A DNA stretch of 16,243 nucleotides, from assembly GCA_003551985.1 (NCBI GenBank), contig PUOB01000245.1, positions 1-16,243 of the forward strand, written 5' to 3'. Origin of the DNA: Desulfobacteraceae bacterium (lineage in GTDB: Bacteria; Desulfobacterota; Desulfobacteria; Desulfobacterales; Desulfosalsimonadaceae). Within the stretch, counting starts at the first letter, position 1. Every line of letters starts with the position of its first letter. The translations under genes were made by a program, and so were the position numbers. Positions 1 through 9,400 of the stretch are shown here, piece by piece. Under the pieces are notes generated by a model. It made no database searches. It had not been told where the DNA came from and saw only the letters and a list, made by a program, of their open reading frames with translations.

Positions 1-1
1 C

Positions 2-100
2 CCGCTGGGTAAAGAGGTATTCATTGATCGCCTGGAGGTAATGCTCGGCATGAGCCTTAAGCCTAAAAAACCGGGCCGCAAGCCGAAGGACTCGAAATAG
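2..100 (+). CDS. C-terminal end of a REP-associated (Y1/TnpA-REP-like) transposase, partial
   Basis: Only the last 32 codons and the TAG stop lie in the window; the 5' part is cut off by the window edge. The readable tail contains EVFIDRLEVMLG followed by a basic, proline-rich end (KPKKPGRKPKDSK). This is the usual ending of REP-associated tyrosine transposases of the IS200/IS605-related Y1 class, which act on palindromic REP sequences. The HUH and tyrosine catalytic motifs are upstream and not visible, so activity cannot be judged. The sequence right after the stop (GGTATGGTGTCCCCGGAATT) resembles the short palindrome-associated sequence that often flanks such genes in delta-proteobacteria. 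It is the only plus-strand gene and converges on the GGDEF/HD-GYP gene. The family call rests on the C-terminal pattern alone. Confidence 0.6.
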   Translation, partial: PLGKEVFIDRLEVMLGMSLKPKKPGRKPKDSK

Positions 101-156
101 GTATGGTGTCCCCGGAATTCGAAGGACTCGAAATAGGTATGGTGTCCCCGGAATTC
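85..156. repeat. 36-bp perfect tandem duplication at the transposase 3' end
   Basis: Bases 85-120 are repeated exactly at 121-156. The unit contains the last codons and stop of the transposase plus the following GGTATGGTGTCCCCGGAATTC. Two further short AGGAATTC units follow at 157-172, so the region ends in a small GAATTC-rich array. The first unit ends the coding sequence and the second lies after the stop. The duplication could come from replication slippage or from REP-end processing by the neighbouring transposase; the sequence does not decide which. Confidence 0.9.
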
Positions 157-184
157 AGGAATTCAGGAATTCAAGGCTCCGGAA

Positions 185-1774
185 TTACAATACGGATATT
201 AATATTTCCACCAAAGCCGGATCGAACTGGGTTCCGGAACATCTTTTCAGTTCAGCAATGATTTTTTCTTCCGGCATCGCTTGTTTATACGGCCTGCCGT
301 TGGCCATCACCTCGTAGGCATCGGCAATTGACGTAATGCGTGCCAGCAGCGAGATGTCTTTTCCCTGCAATCCATTCGGGTATCCCCGACCGTCCCATCG
401 TTCGTGGTGGGCAAGGATATCATCCGCCAGATGGGCAAATTCCACCGTTGCGCGGGCGGTCCTGTATCCCATCTCCGGGTGATTTTTTATCACCTCCCAT
501 TCATCGTCTGTCAACGGTTCCTTTTTGGTCAGTATCTCCCCGGGAAGGTTTATTTTTCCGATATCGTGCAACGTGATCAACAGTTTTAACCGGCTCTGCT
601 CTGAATCGGAAAGCCCCGCTTTTTCGGCGATTTTTAAGGCCACATTCTGCATGTTCCTTGTATGTTCTTCCGTCTCGAAGCTTTTGTCTCTCAGGGTTTT
701 GAGCAATGCGCTGAGAATATTACCCCTGTCGCTTCGCACCTGGGCAAACTTATGCTGATACATGGAATCTTCAGCCTCTTTCAATGTCGATTTCATGCCT
801 TTTTCCGTGCTGTCCATAACCGAAAGGCCCAGGGCCATGGAAAGCTGCACATTTTCCACGTAGGCTTCCCGGCACTTGTCCTTTATCCTTTTACACACGG
901 CCGCCTCATCATCTGTCCGGATTTGCGGCAGAAGAATGACAAATTCATCGCCGCCCCATCGGGCGATGATATCTTCTTTCCGGCAGGATTTTCGCAGAAC
1001 GGTTGCCGCCGCATTCAGCATCTCGTCTCCTGCGGCATGGCCGTACGTGTCGTTGACGAGCTTGAGGCCGTTTAAATCAACCATGATAACGCCGATTGGC
1101 AGCTGTCTTTCGGTGTTCAGCCGCTTCATTTCTTCTTCCAGGTAGGCGCGGTTATAAAGTCCTGTAAGGCTGTCATGGAAGCTGAGGTAGTGAATCTTTT
1201 CATCGGCTTTTTTCCGGTCGGTGATGTCGCTCAGCGTGATGCGAAACACGGTTTCGCCGCTTTCGTCGTGCGCCACGGTCGCATCCAGGCGCACCCATAC
1301 ATTGTGATTGTCCGCCCTGATCATCCGAAGCTCGCATGACTGGGGTTCCGCGGTTTCAAAGAGACGTTTGCGGTGCAGATAGAAGATATCCTGGTCTTCC
1401 TTCCGGATGAACCGGGAGACCGGCTGGTTGACCATCTCATTTCTCGATACATTGAGCAATTCGGCGGCGGTGAGGTTGGTCTCCAGTATCAGCCCCTTTT
1501 CGCTGATCGTGCAGTAGCCGACAGGAGCCAGGTCGTAGAGGTCGAAATAGCGCGCCCGGGATGCATCCAGTTCCGCCTGGGCGCGACGCAACTCGTCATT
1601 TTGCAGTTCCAGTTCGATCTGGTGAACCTGCAATTCGTGGAGCATCTGCCGGGTTTCTTCGGGTGACAGATCCATAAGGTCTTTTGCCACCGGTGCGGTG
1701 CTTTGCCGGAGTTTATACTCGGCCCGCTTGCGCAGCTCTAAAACACCCCTGGATAAAGTTTTGCTTCTGGCCAT
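185..1774 (-). CDS. PAS-GGDEF-HD-GYP protein (putative cyclic-di-GMP synthase/phosphodiesterase)
   Basis: A 529-residue soluble signalling protein. An N-terminal helical/coiled-coil region (about 1-65, with a HELQVHQIELELQNDELRR-type stretch) leads into a PAS domain (about 70-195, DLAPVGYCTISEKG to ITLSDITDRKK). A GGDEF domain (about 200-365) has an intact GGDEF at 274-278 and an RKED inhibitory-site motif (RxxD) five residues before it, so it should make c-di-GMP with product feedback. The C-terminal HD-GYP domain (about 375-529) keeps H403-D404 (HDIGK), H456-H457-E458 and DGRGYP (461-466), expected for a c-di-GMP phosphodiesterase. Both catalytic halves therefore look intact. The start at 1774 is preferred over an upstream ATG at 1852 because an AAAGGA ribosome-binding site precedes MARSKTLSRG, and the longer form would overlap the upstream gene. 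It is last of a tight three-gene minus-strand set, 11 bases after the previous stop. No signal peptide or membrane segment, so cytoplasmic. Confidence 0.93.
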   Translation of the reverse strand: MARSKTLSRGVLELRKRAEYKLRQSTAPVAKDLMDLSPEETRQMLHELQVHQIELELQNDELRRAQAELDASRARYFDLYDLAPVGYCTISEKGLILETNLTAAELLNVSRNEMVNQPVSRFIRKEDQDIFYLHRKRLFETAEPQSCELRMIRADNHNVWVRLDATVAHDESGETVFRITLSDITDRKKADEKIHYLSFHDSLTGLYNRAYLEEEMKRLNTERQLPIGVIMVDLNGLKLVNDTYGHAAGDEMLNAAATVLRKSCRKEDIIARWGGDEFVILLPQIRTDDEAAVCKRIKDKCREAYVENVQLSMALGLSVMDSTEKGMKSTLKEAEDSMYQHKFAQVRSDRGNILSALLKTLRDKSFETEEHTRNMQNVALKIAEKAGLSDSEQSRLKLLITLHDIGKINLPGEILTKKEPLTDDEWEVIKNHPEMGYRTARATVEFAHLADDILAHHERWDGRGYPNGLQGKDISLLARITSIADAYEVMANGRPYKQAMPEEKIIAELKRCSGTQFDPALVEILISVL

Positions 1775-1785
1775 GCTGATTTCCT

Positions 1786-2007
1786 TTAGTCCTTCCTGCC
1801 CTCCAAAAGCAGGAGCGCGCCGCCAATAACAATCGCTCCGGCACCCGCCCAAACCGGTACATTGACCGTCTCCCTGTCCTTGACCGACAGCTCGATCGGT
1901 CCCAGTTTCGCATCATGGGAGCCCCTGGTGTAGGTAAAACCGCCGTACGCCAACCCAAGGACGCCGGCCACAATCAACACGATTGCCGCAAGTCTGATTA
2001 CGTTCAT
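1786..2007 (-). CDS. small two-helix membrane protein of unknown function
   Basis: A 73-residue protein with two hydrophobic segments, about residues 4-24 (IRLAAIVLIVAGVLGLAYGG) and 51-68 (PVWAGAGAIVIGGALLLL). A polar loop of about 25 residues between them contains KLGPIELSVKDRETVN. It most likely sits in the inner membrane as a hairpin. Similar two-helix proteins with a GPIE..VKE..TV loop are common in Proteobacteria and carry only DUF-type names (DUF3185-like is possible, but I am not sure of it). A strong GGGGGGGTGA Shine-Dalgarno precedes the ATG at 2007. It lies 21 bases downstream of the 48-residue membrane protein gene and 11 bases upstream of the c-di-GMP enzyme, so the three are probably co-transcribed. 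Function is not deducible from sequence; context suggests an envelope- or stress-related accessory protein. Confidence 0.8.
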   Translation of the reverse strand: MNVIRLAAIVLIVAGVLGLAYGGFTYTRGSHDAKLGPIELSVKDRETVNVPVWAGAGAIVIGGALLLLEGRKD

Positions 2008-2028
2008 TTCACCCCCCCTTGTTAATCG

Positions 2029-2175
2029 CTACAAGCGCCGTCCTTGAATGACACGAAGCAGGATCACCACCACCGCGATGACCAAAAGGACATGAATGAG
2101 CCCGCCCATGGTGTTTGCGGTGACGAAACCCAAGAGCCAGAGGACAACCAATACAATCGCAATGGTCTCAAGCAT
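2029..2175 (-). CDS. Lmo0937-family small membrane protein
   Basis: A 48-residue protein starting MLETIAIVLVVLWLLGF and ending LLRVIQGRRL, with two hydrophobic segments (about 4-19 and 25-41) and a basic C-terminus. This length and pattern (MLxTIAxILxxLWLLG...GxxIHxLLVIAxxxxLxRxI.GRR) are characteristic of the short Lmo0937-family membrane proteins, which have no known molecular function and are often found among stress genes. The ATG at 2175 is preceded by GGGAGAAGAAA. It heads the three-gene set with the 73-residue membrane protein and the c-di-GMP enzyme. Only about 40 bases separate its start from the palindromic MITE-like element, so its promoter must lie inside or beyond that element, or it is read from the upstream gene. 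Confidence 0.85.
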   Translation of the reverse strand: MLETIAIVLVVLWLLGFVTANTMGGLIHVLLVIAVVVILLRVIQGRRL

Positions 2176-2215
2176 TTTCTTCTCCCGTATTAATCGCCCG
2201 TTGGCGACGCTTTAT

Positions 2216-2360
2216 TAGAACCTATCTCAAAATTGTCTTTCGGCCCAATATCTTTGTTGGCGTTTTATTTCAAATCCTCGAAATACTCCAGTATGTCTGT
2301 GGTTTGAAATAAGATGGCGCCGCGATCTTGAACCGAATACGAATTTTGAGATGGGCTCTA
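2216..2360. repeat. 145-bp palindromic MITE-like element
   Basis: The ends form an imperfect terminal inverted repeat: TAGAACCTATCTCAAAATTG at 2216-2235 against the complement of 2341-2360, 17 of 20 positions matching. Inside is a second nested inverted repeat, TTATTTCAAATCC (2265-2277) against GGTTTGAAATAA (2301-2312), around a near-palindromic tip ATACTCCAGTAT. There is no ORF. The structure fits a non-autonomous miniature inverted-repeat element, or a dispersed palindromic repeat, inserted between the beta-barrel gene and the Lmo0937-family gene. I recall very similar sequences as multicopy elements in delta-proteobacterial genomes, but only one copy is in this window. No target-site duplication is obvious. 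Confidence 0.65.
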
Positions 2361-2400
2361 CACTCTGCTGAAGGCGCGGCGCCATCGGGCGCTATGATCC

Positions 2401-2913
2401 TTAGAATTTAAAACCGATTCCGACCGTATACACAAACCGTCCGTCGTCAAAATTGTCATCCAGGTCTCTGGCATTTTTGGAAAGGACCTGATACTCAATG
2501 CCTGTAAGGATAAATGTCGTATGGTTGACAAAAAATTTGATGCCGCCTTCCGGTCCTGCGATAAACTGATCTCTGACCGCATCCCCGTATAAATAGCCGA
2601 TATTGGCGCCAAGGTACGGATACCACCATCCTATATCAAAGTTGTAAACAAGCGATACGCGGGTGGAAGCATTCCAGGTGTCTCCCCTTGGGAGATCTGC
2701 ATATGCAATTCCCTGGCGCAGAATCGTTTCTACGTTCGGGGTCAGGAAATATCCCAGACCGGCTTCCATACTAAATACCGTGCCATCAAAGCTTTCATCG
2801 CTTGAGCCGCTTCCGCCCAGCATCAATTCATAGTCCCCTGTATTGTATGCCATGGCGGACGGCGCAAAAAGTAACATGAACAGTGCGATCATCGTAATAA
2901 TCTGTTTTTTCAT
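2401..2913 (-). CDS. small outer-membrane beta-barrel protein
   Basis: A 170-residue protein with a signal peptide (MKKQIITMIALFMLLFAPSAMA, cleavage probably after Ala22). The mature part of alternating polar/aromatic strands with glycines (MEAGLGYFL, TRVSLVYNF, YPYLGANIGYLYGD, FILTGIEYQVL, FVYTVGIGFKF) ends in Phe, the usual C-terminal signature for Bam-dependent outer-membrane insertion. About eight strands fit, as in small OmpA/OmpW-like barrels (generic OMP_b-brl class); the exact family is not recognisable. The ATG at 2913 follows a strong AAGGAGG site. It is 134 bases downstream of the CsbD-like gene and may be co-transcribed with it or have its own AT-rich promoter in 2930-3000. A GC-rich hairpin (2379-2392) follows the stop but lacks a T-run. 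Substrate or partner unknown. Confidence 0.85.
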   Translation of the reverse strand: MKKQIITMIALFMLLFAPSAMAYNTGDYELMLGGSGSSDESFDGTVFSMEAGLGYFLTPNVETILRQGIAYADLPRGDTWNASTRVSLVYNFDIGWWYPYLGANIGYLYGDAVRDQFIAGPEGGIKFFVNHTTFILTGIEYQVLSKNARDLDDNFDDGRFVYTVGIGFKF

Positions 2914-3047
2914 TTTAAAGCCCTCCTTAAGTTGTAAATGGAAAATGGGTTCGCGTTCGTGATTGGATAAAATATTAAATATGACTTATTATCGTTTGGA
3001 TGCGACGCCTCCTTTTCTCCTTTTTGACTTTTGGGTCCGCATCGAGG

Positions 3048-3227
3048 CTACTGACCCATGTGCTTTTTGACATCGCCTACTTTTTCCTGCACTTTGCCGG
3101 CGGCATTTTCCGCCTTGCCCTCGCCTTCCAGTTCAGAATTTCCGGTCACTTTTCCGGCAATCTCCCTGGCTTTGCCTTTCACCTGGTTCAATCTTCCTTT
3201 GGCCTTATCTTTTGTGCTTGGTTTCAT
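3048..3227 (-). CDS. CsbD-like stress-response protein
   Basis: A 59-residue, highly charged protein: MKPSTKDKAKGRLNQVKGK, then AREIAGKVTGNSELEGEG and AENAAGKVQEKVGDVKKHMGQ. The DKAKGRxNQxKGKxxExxGKxTGxxxLExEGKxxxxxGKxQxKxGD pattern is diagnostic of the CsbD family, small cytoplasmic proteins induced by general stress in many bacteria; their biochemical role is unknown. The start at 3227 is chosen because AAGGGGGAAATACA precedes it and the family normally begins about ten residues before the KGR motif; a longer in-frame opening to 3365 runs through the conserved regulatory module and is not expected to be translated. The gene lies just after the cyclic glucan synthase and has its own copy of the four-copy regulatory module upstream. 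Confidence 0.92.
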   Translation of the reverse strand: MKPSTKDKAKGRLNQVKGKAREIAGKVTGNSELEGEGKAENAAGKVQEKVGDVKKHMGQ

Positions 3228-3294
3228 TGTATTTCCCCCTTCAGGATTCGCCTTGGCCGGCGAATCGGATTGTAATATGATTTTTCCGAATCTT

Positions 3295-3391
3295 GCGTCA
3301 GAAACCTGTCTGACTTGTAATAGAAGGTAACGACTCGTTTCTGCCTGTCGATCAGGCATTATCATATTCTTTTGTAGGACAGTGCCCTACA
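3295..3391 (-). promoter_or_regulatory. conserved regulatory module, copy 1 (upstream of CsbD-like gene)
   Basis: Contains dyad 1 at 3373-3391 (minus strand TGTAGGGCACTGTCCTACA, with perfect 6-bp arms), dyad 2 at 3342-3358 (TGCCTGATCGACAGGCA, arms TGCCTG/CAGGCA) and dyad 3 at 3298-3313 (TCAGA-N6-TCTGA). The same elements in the same order and spacing occur upstream of three other genes here. The dyad 1 edge nearest the gene is 145 bases from the CsbD start codon. AAAGAATATGATAAT after dyad 1 could be a -10-like element, which would place the dyad near -35. No clear GG-N10-GC sigma-54 box is seen. The module sits between the glucan synthase stop codon (3427) and the CsbD gene. Confidence 0.75.
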
Positions 3392-3426
3392 TCGCATAGG
3401 CCGTGTCCATTTAGACGCGGTATGCA

Positions 3427-6400
3427 TTACCCCATGAACACCTGGACGTCGTATCGCCGGTTTTCATCCAGAAGGGGGATATCCTTGCCGGCCAGGACTT
3501 CGCCTTGGAGAAGAATCTGCTCGATACCCCTGTTGACGCCTTTGGGGTTTAAGACGTGAATATGGTAAATCGAGTCTCCATGGCGATAGGTCACTTTGAA
3601 TCCGGGCCAGGCCTTTGGGATGCAGGGTGAGATGCGAAGAACATTTCCCCGGCGGCGAAATCCTAATATCGCTTCCAGGCCAAGGCGGTACATCCAGTTC
3701 CCCGATCCGGTATACCAGGTCCACCCGCCGCGTCCGGTATGGGGGGGCATACTGTAGACATCGGCCGCGATGACATAAGGCTCAACCCGGTACCGTGAAA
3801 CCTTTTCCGGGGTATCACCGTGGTAGATGGGGTTTAACATCCTGAAAAGCGCTTCGCTCCGGTCGCCCTGGCCCAATTCGGCAAAAGCCCAAACGGCCCA
3901 GGTCGCCGCATGGGTATATTGTCCGCCGTTTTCCCGGATGCCCGGCGGATATCCTTTGATGTATCCGGGATCACGCGCGGACGTGTCGAAAGGCGGCGTA
4001 AAAAGCCGGATCAATTGATCCACCGGCTTGACGAGCCGCTTTGCGACGGCCTCCATGGCCCGTTCCGCACGGGAAAAATCCGTTGTTCCCCCCGAGAGAA
4101 CGGCCCAGGACTGCGCGATGGAGTCGATCCGGCACTCGTCGGATTGAGACGATCCAAGCGGTACGCCGTCATCGTAAAATCCGCGCAGGTACCACTGCCC
4201 GTCCCAGCCGGACGCCTCGATGCGATGATGCAGTTCCCGGGACATGCCGGTAAACGTATCCGCCTGCTCGCCCTGGTTCATCTGCCGGCAGATATCCGCA
4301 AAATCGATTAAGGTTGCGCGCAGAAACCAGCCCAGCCAGACGCTTTCGCCTTTTCCGCCAATACCGACCCGGTTCATGCCGTCGTTCCAGTCGCCGGCGC
4401 CGATCAGGGGCATCCCGTGAGCGCCCTGGGTGGCGGCTTTCCGGATGGCCCGCAGGCAATGCTCATACAGACTGAAGCCTTCGACGGTGCGTTCATAATG
4501 GCCGTATCTTTCTTCCTCATCCGGTTCCAGCGCCTTTGCCTGCAAGAAAGGAATCCGCTCCGACAAGACGGAAACATCGCCGGTGGTTTTCACGTAATGG
4601 GCGGTCACATAGGGCAGCCACAGCAGGTCGTCGGTCATACGGGTGCGCACCCCGCGTCCGGACGGCGGGTGCCACCAGTGCAGGACATCGCCTTCTGCGA
4701 ACTGGTGCCGGGCGGCAAGCAGGATGTGCTCCCGGGCGATTTCCGGCCGTTGGTGTAAAATGCCCATAACATCCTGCAGTTGATCCCGGAAACCAAATGC
4801 GCCGCTCGACTGGTAGAGTGCCGAGCGCCCCCAGATGCGGCAGGAAAGATTCTGGTAAACCAGCCATCGGTTGAGCATCAGATCCATGCCTGCATCCGGC
4901 GTTTCAACCGTCACAGATCCCAAAAGCGAATCCCAGAATTCCGCTGTCTCCCGCCATGCCGCATCGATGCGCCCCGGCACCCGGTATTCGGCTGCAAGCC
5001 GCCGGGCATCTTCCCGGTCTGCGCCTTGTCCCAACAGAAAACAGACTTCCTGGACTTCTCCGGGGGGGAGATTGAGATGTACCTGGACCGCGCCGCACGG
5101 GTCGATTCCCGCAGTGGTGTCATTGGCCAGGCCGATACGTCCGAGAGCGGCCGGGTGCCGGTAGTCTCCCATGCGTCCAAGGAACTCGGATCGGCTCCCG
5201 GTAAATCCGTGAAGGGGTCTGTCTGCCGAGAGGAAGGCCACGCGGTCGCCGAATTCTGTATTGTAGGTATTTCTTGCAAACAGGGCCTCTCCCTCGTTGT
5301 CATAATCCGTTACAATGAAAGGCTGCATGCCTTCGCGCTCCGGGCCGAGCACCCATTCCGCATAATAGGTGGCCGTTATGCGGCGCATCCGTCCGCTGCT
5401 GTTCTCCAGGCGGAGGCAGATGAGCTTTACCGGATCGGAAACAGGCGTAAAAAGCCGCATCTGCTGGCAAATACCATGGCTGTGGTGTTCAAATACAGTG
5501 TAGCCGGCACCGTGCCGGACCAGGTGGGGCTCGGGTTCTCCGGCTGGCAGCGGTGTCGGCGACCATATCCTGGCAGTTTCTTCATCGCGCAGGTAGAGGG
5601 CCTCTGCCGGGGGATCGGAAACAGGGTCATTGTGCCAGGGGGTCAGCCGGTTTTCGCCGCTGTTGACGGCCCAGGTATTGCCGGATCCGCTCTCTGATAC
5701 CGTAAAGCCAAACAGCGGATTGGCAATCACGTTGATCCAGGGGGCGGGAGGCATTCGGCCGGGGGGCAGATAAATCGCATACTCGCGGCCGTCCGGCATG
5801 AATCCGCCCAGTTCGTTATCAAACAGAAGACCTGCCGGTCGTGGAAGCGGGGGCGCAGGCGCCGGCTCTTCAGCAGGGGTGGGTGCCGGGGTGTAGTCCG
5901 GAAGCGGCGGCATCGGTGGCGTGTCAATGCCGGCCAGTTGATCGGCCAGCGGCCCTTTTTCCGCATCCAGTATCGCCATTGCCGCGGTGTCTATCAGCAC
6001 GCGGTCCGCTTCTTCCATCTGATCGGCATTCAGGATAAAGATGCCGCCCCGCCGGTTTAGCCATTGAGCGCTGTTGGTGCGCTGCATGAGGCGATGCAGC
6101 TGCCCCTGTACTTCCTGCGCGTATCCGCTTTCCTTCATGTTGACAATGACCCAATCGATTATAAAGCCGCGTTTGCGCCAGTATGTATAGGCCCGAAGCA
6201 GCTCCTGGACAAAGGGCATTTCCTCTTCGCTTGAGATGCGAACCAGAAGGATGGGGTTGTCACCGGATATGGCGTGCGGCCACAGCCCCGGCTGCCCCCT
6301 GGTATTGGCCGATAATGTTTTGGGATCGGCCCGCAGCGCTGGATGCGGATAGAGCATCACCGAAAGAAGCTTCCCGATGGCGGCCAGATCCGGGCTGGAA

Positions 6401-9400
6401 AGCTCCAACTGCCGGAGTTCCGACCGAATTTTCGTTTCAGCCGCCGAAAATGCCTGATTCACGGCCGACAGGTTCTGGTAGCGTTTCGCTGTTTCCATGG
6501 CCAGCTTCCGCGAATTTGAAGCCAGGGTAAACCATGCGATCTGGATTTTTTCATTGGGTTTCAGTTCGATCGCCTGGCCAAGACACATGATGGGATCAAG
6601 TGTTGCCTGGCTGGGCTCGCCCGTACCGGCAATGTTTTGAGGCCAGATGGGATCGCGGGCCGTCCGACCCCTTCCCAGAAACCGGAGCCGGCTGGTTTCA
6701 TAGGCGCCTGTGGCGTTTGCACCTTCCGGGAGGATAAGACCGTGGATCAGGAAAATCGGGGACTCGTCCGCCGAGCGTGGGCGGCGCCTGAAGAAAAGCC
6801 CGTTTATTTCTTCCAGAAACCGGCTTTCAATAAACAGTTTGTTGAAAGCCGGATGGCGTTTATCGATCTCCGGCGGGGCGAGGACGACCTCCCCGTAGCT
6901 GGCGACAAACAAGCGGCGTTTTCGATGGCTCGGATTGGTGATGGTGAGCCGGCGAATCTCCATTGCATCACCCGGCGGCACGGTGATTTCAGTGTGCAGG
7001 ACAATGTCGTGACATTCCGTTCGAAAATCGGCTTTATGGGGCGAAAAACGGGCTTCGGATTTCCTTGAATCCTTGCCGGCAGGCTGATAGGCGGCAGACC
7101 AGAGCGTGCCGCTTTCCTGATCGCATACGTAGATAAAGGTTCCCCGGTTGTCGAGGGTGGTGTCGGCGCGCCACCGGGTCACGGCGGTTTTCTCCCACAT
7201 GCTGAAACCGGCTCCGGCACTGGTGATAAACGATCGGAAGTGGCCGTTGGAGAGCAGATGGACATGCGGGAAGGGGGAATGGATGGGCACGGACCAGGAA
7301 TTCATCTCGATTTTCTGCTTTTCCGCCATCCGCCGAACGGCCCCCGTTTCCGGAAGTTTTTCAATCGGCGCCTGATTCGACAGTTTCTCCTGCAGCAGCA
7401 ACTCGACGCTTTGAATCCGAACATCGCTGTGGAATCGGTTGATCATTTTTTCATCGGTGAGGTAATTGGCCAAAGACAGCAAGATCATACCCTGATGGTG
7501 GCTGTAAAAGGAACGGATAACGGCTTGCTTTTCTCCCATTGTCAGCCGCGGCGGCGTATAATCTATGGCCTCGTAGAAGCCGTAAATGCCCAGCGCATCT
7601 TGCCTGGTAAGGGCGGCAATGTTGTCCAGGACGGCCCGGGGCCGGATTGGCAGCGCCAGCAGGGACGCATAAGGGGCGATGACCAGATCCTCCTCCAAAC
7701 CCCGGCTAAGTCCCAGGCCCGGCACCCCGAAAGCCCGGTATTGGTAGTGCATATCCGCGTTGAATCGGTAGTACGCGGATTCGGAAACACCCCATGGCAC
7801 GTTTTTCTGTTTTCCGAAATCGATCTGGCGGTCTACCGCGGCCCGGGCGCTTTGTCCCAGAAGGGTGGCCGGATGCTCCCGCATCAGCAGCACCGGCATG
7901 AGGTATTCAAACATGCTTCCGCTCCAGGAAAGCAGGTGTCGTGTGTTATCCATCCTGGTCATCGGACGGGACAGATGCAGCCAATGGCTCTGTGGGACAT
8001 CTCCCTTTGCAATGGCCACCAGGCTTGCGATGCGCGCCTCCGAAGCCAGCAGATCGTAATGGTTTGCGTCCAGGGCGCCTGCGTCCACGTTGTAGCCGAT
8101 ACGAAAGAGCTGCCGTCGGGGATTGAACAGAAACGTGAAATCCATGGCTGCCATCATCGATTCAGCCTGGTGACCGATTTCCATGAAATCCGACAGGATA
8201 TGCCTGGCGTTTTGCTGCGCCGACAGGAGCCCCGCCTCGAGTTGGGCGCACCACGCCATGGCCTGGTCGCGATCCTCCGTGGCCGGCATGGCTTGCAATG
8301 CCTTTTGCAGCCGGGCAAGGCGCTTCAGTGCTGACTTGCAAATTCCATCTACCTCATCGATGTCCGGCATAAGGGGAAGTGAGCTCTTCAGCCCATTCCA
8401 TGCCTCGGCTGCCGGGGTATGCCCGGTTTGCAACATTGCAGGTGCATCATCGATCATCGAAAGCCAGGGGACGAGTTTGAGGATTTCCCGCCGCGCATTG
8501 CGCAACTGGTAATGAATTCGTTGGGTCCAGAGGCGCAGGCTGTTCAAGTCGCCTGCATTCAGGAGATGCCCTTTGGTTTCCACCATGTCCGCCAGGCGTC
8601 GATCCAGTTCCGGGAGATCATTTTTCTCCAGCTGATGCAGCAGGGATACCCACTGCTTCGGTTCGTCCCGAACGGCCAGTACATGGCTTCGGATATGGTC
8701 CCATTGGGATTGTACCGGACTGACAGCCTCGGAGGCATCCTTTTTAAAATGCACCACGATATCGTCCAATACATCAAGGGTGTCGAGAAGGCCCTGCCAC
8801 CGTTGCCAGCGCAATATCTTGGCGTTTTGCAAGCCGATGCATCCCTCGCGAAGGGCCATGAGGCAGGCGGCCAGATTGCCGCTGTCGACCGTGGACACGT
8901 ATCGGGGCTGAAGGGGCTGGAGGCTGCGGGTTTCGTACCAGTTGAGAAAATGACCACGATGCTGCTCCAGTTTTTCCATTGCATCCATGGTGTTGCGCAA
9001 ACGGGCGCAGAGCAGCGGGAGACCGATATATCCCAGGTCGTAAGCGGACAGGGTAGACAACAACAAAAGCCCGATATTGGTGGGGGAGGTCCGGTGCGCC
9101 ACAAGCCCCAGAGGCGATTCCTGAAAATGGTCCGGTGGAAGCCAGTAATCGTCAGGACCCACAAACCGCTCGAAGAAAAACCAGGTGCGCCGTGCCAAAC
9201 GGCGAAGCTGGTAACGTTGCCCGATTGCCAGGATTTCCTGCTCTATCTCTATGGGGCGGCTGATCCGATAGGCGATGTACGGTGAGAAAAACCAGGCAAT
9301 CAGCAGCGGTACGGCAACGATAAAAGCCGTGAAATGGAAGGCTGCCAGCAGAAAAGCGACGCCTGTGGCAAGCATCGGGGCGCCCCACATCTGCTGCCAG

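Noticed and set aside
1775..1852. N-terminal 26-residue extension of the GGDEF/HD-GYP protein
   Set aside because: It overlaps the end of the upstream membrane-protein gene, has no domain content, and a good ribosome-binding site precedes the internal Met at 1774.
2379..2392. GCGCC-ATCG-GGCGC hairpin after the beta-barrel gene as a terminator
   Set aside because: It lacks a following T-run; it could be an mRNA-stabilising stem at most.
3228..3365. 46-residue N-terminal extension of the CsbD-like protein
   Set aside because: It would translate through the conserved regulatory module; the family length and the AAGGGGG site support the start at 3227.
4780..5697. 305-residue plus-strand open frame inside the glucan synthase gene
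   Set aside because: It is antisense to a well-supported coding region, lacks any recognisable domain and has the low-complexity Arg/Pro/Cys composition of a shadow frame; the same applies to the long plus-strand frames at 7240-8334 and 8419-9285.
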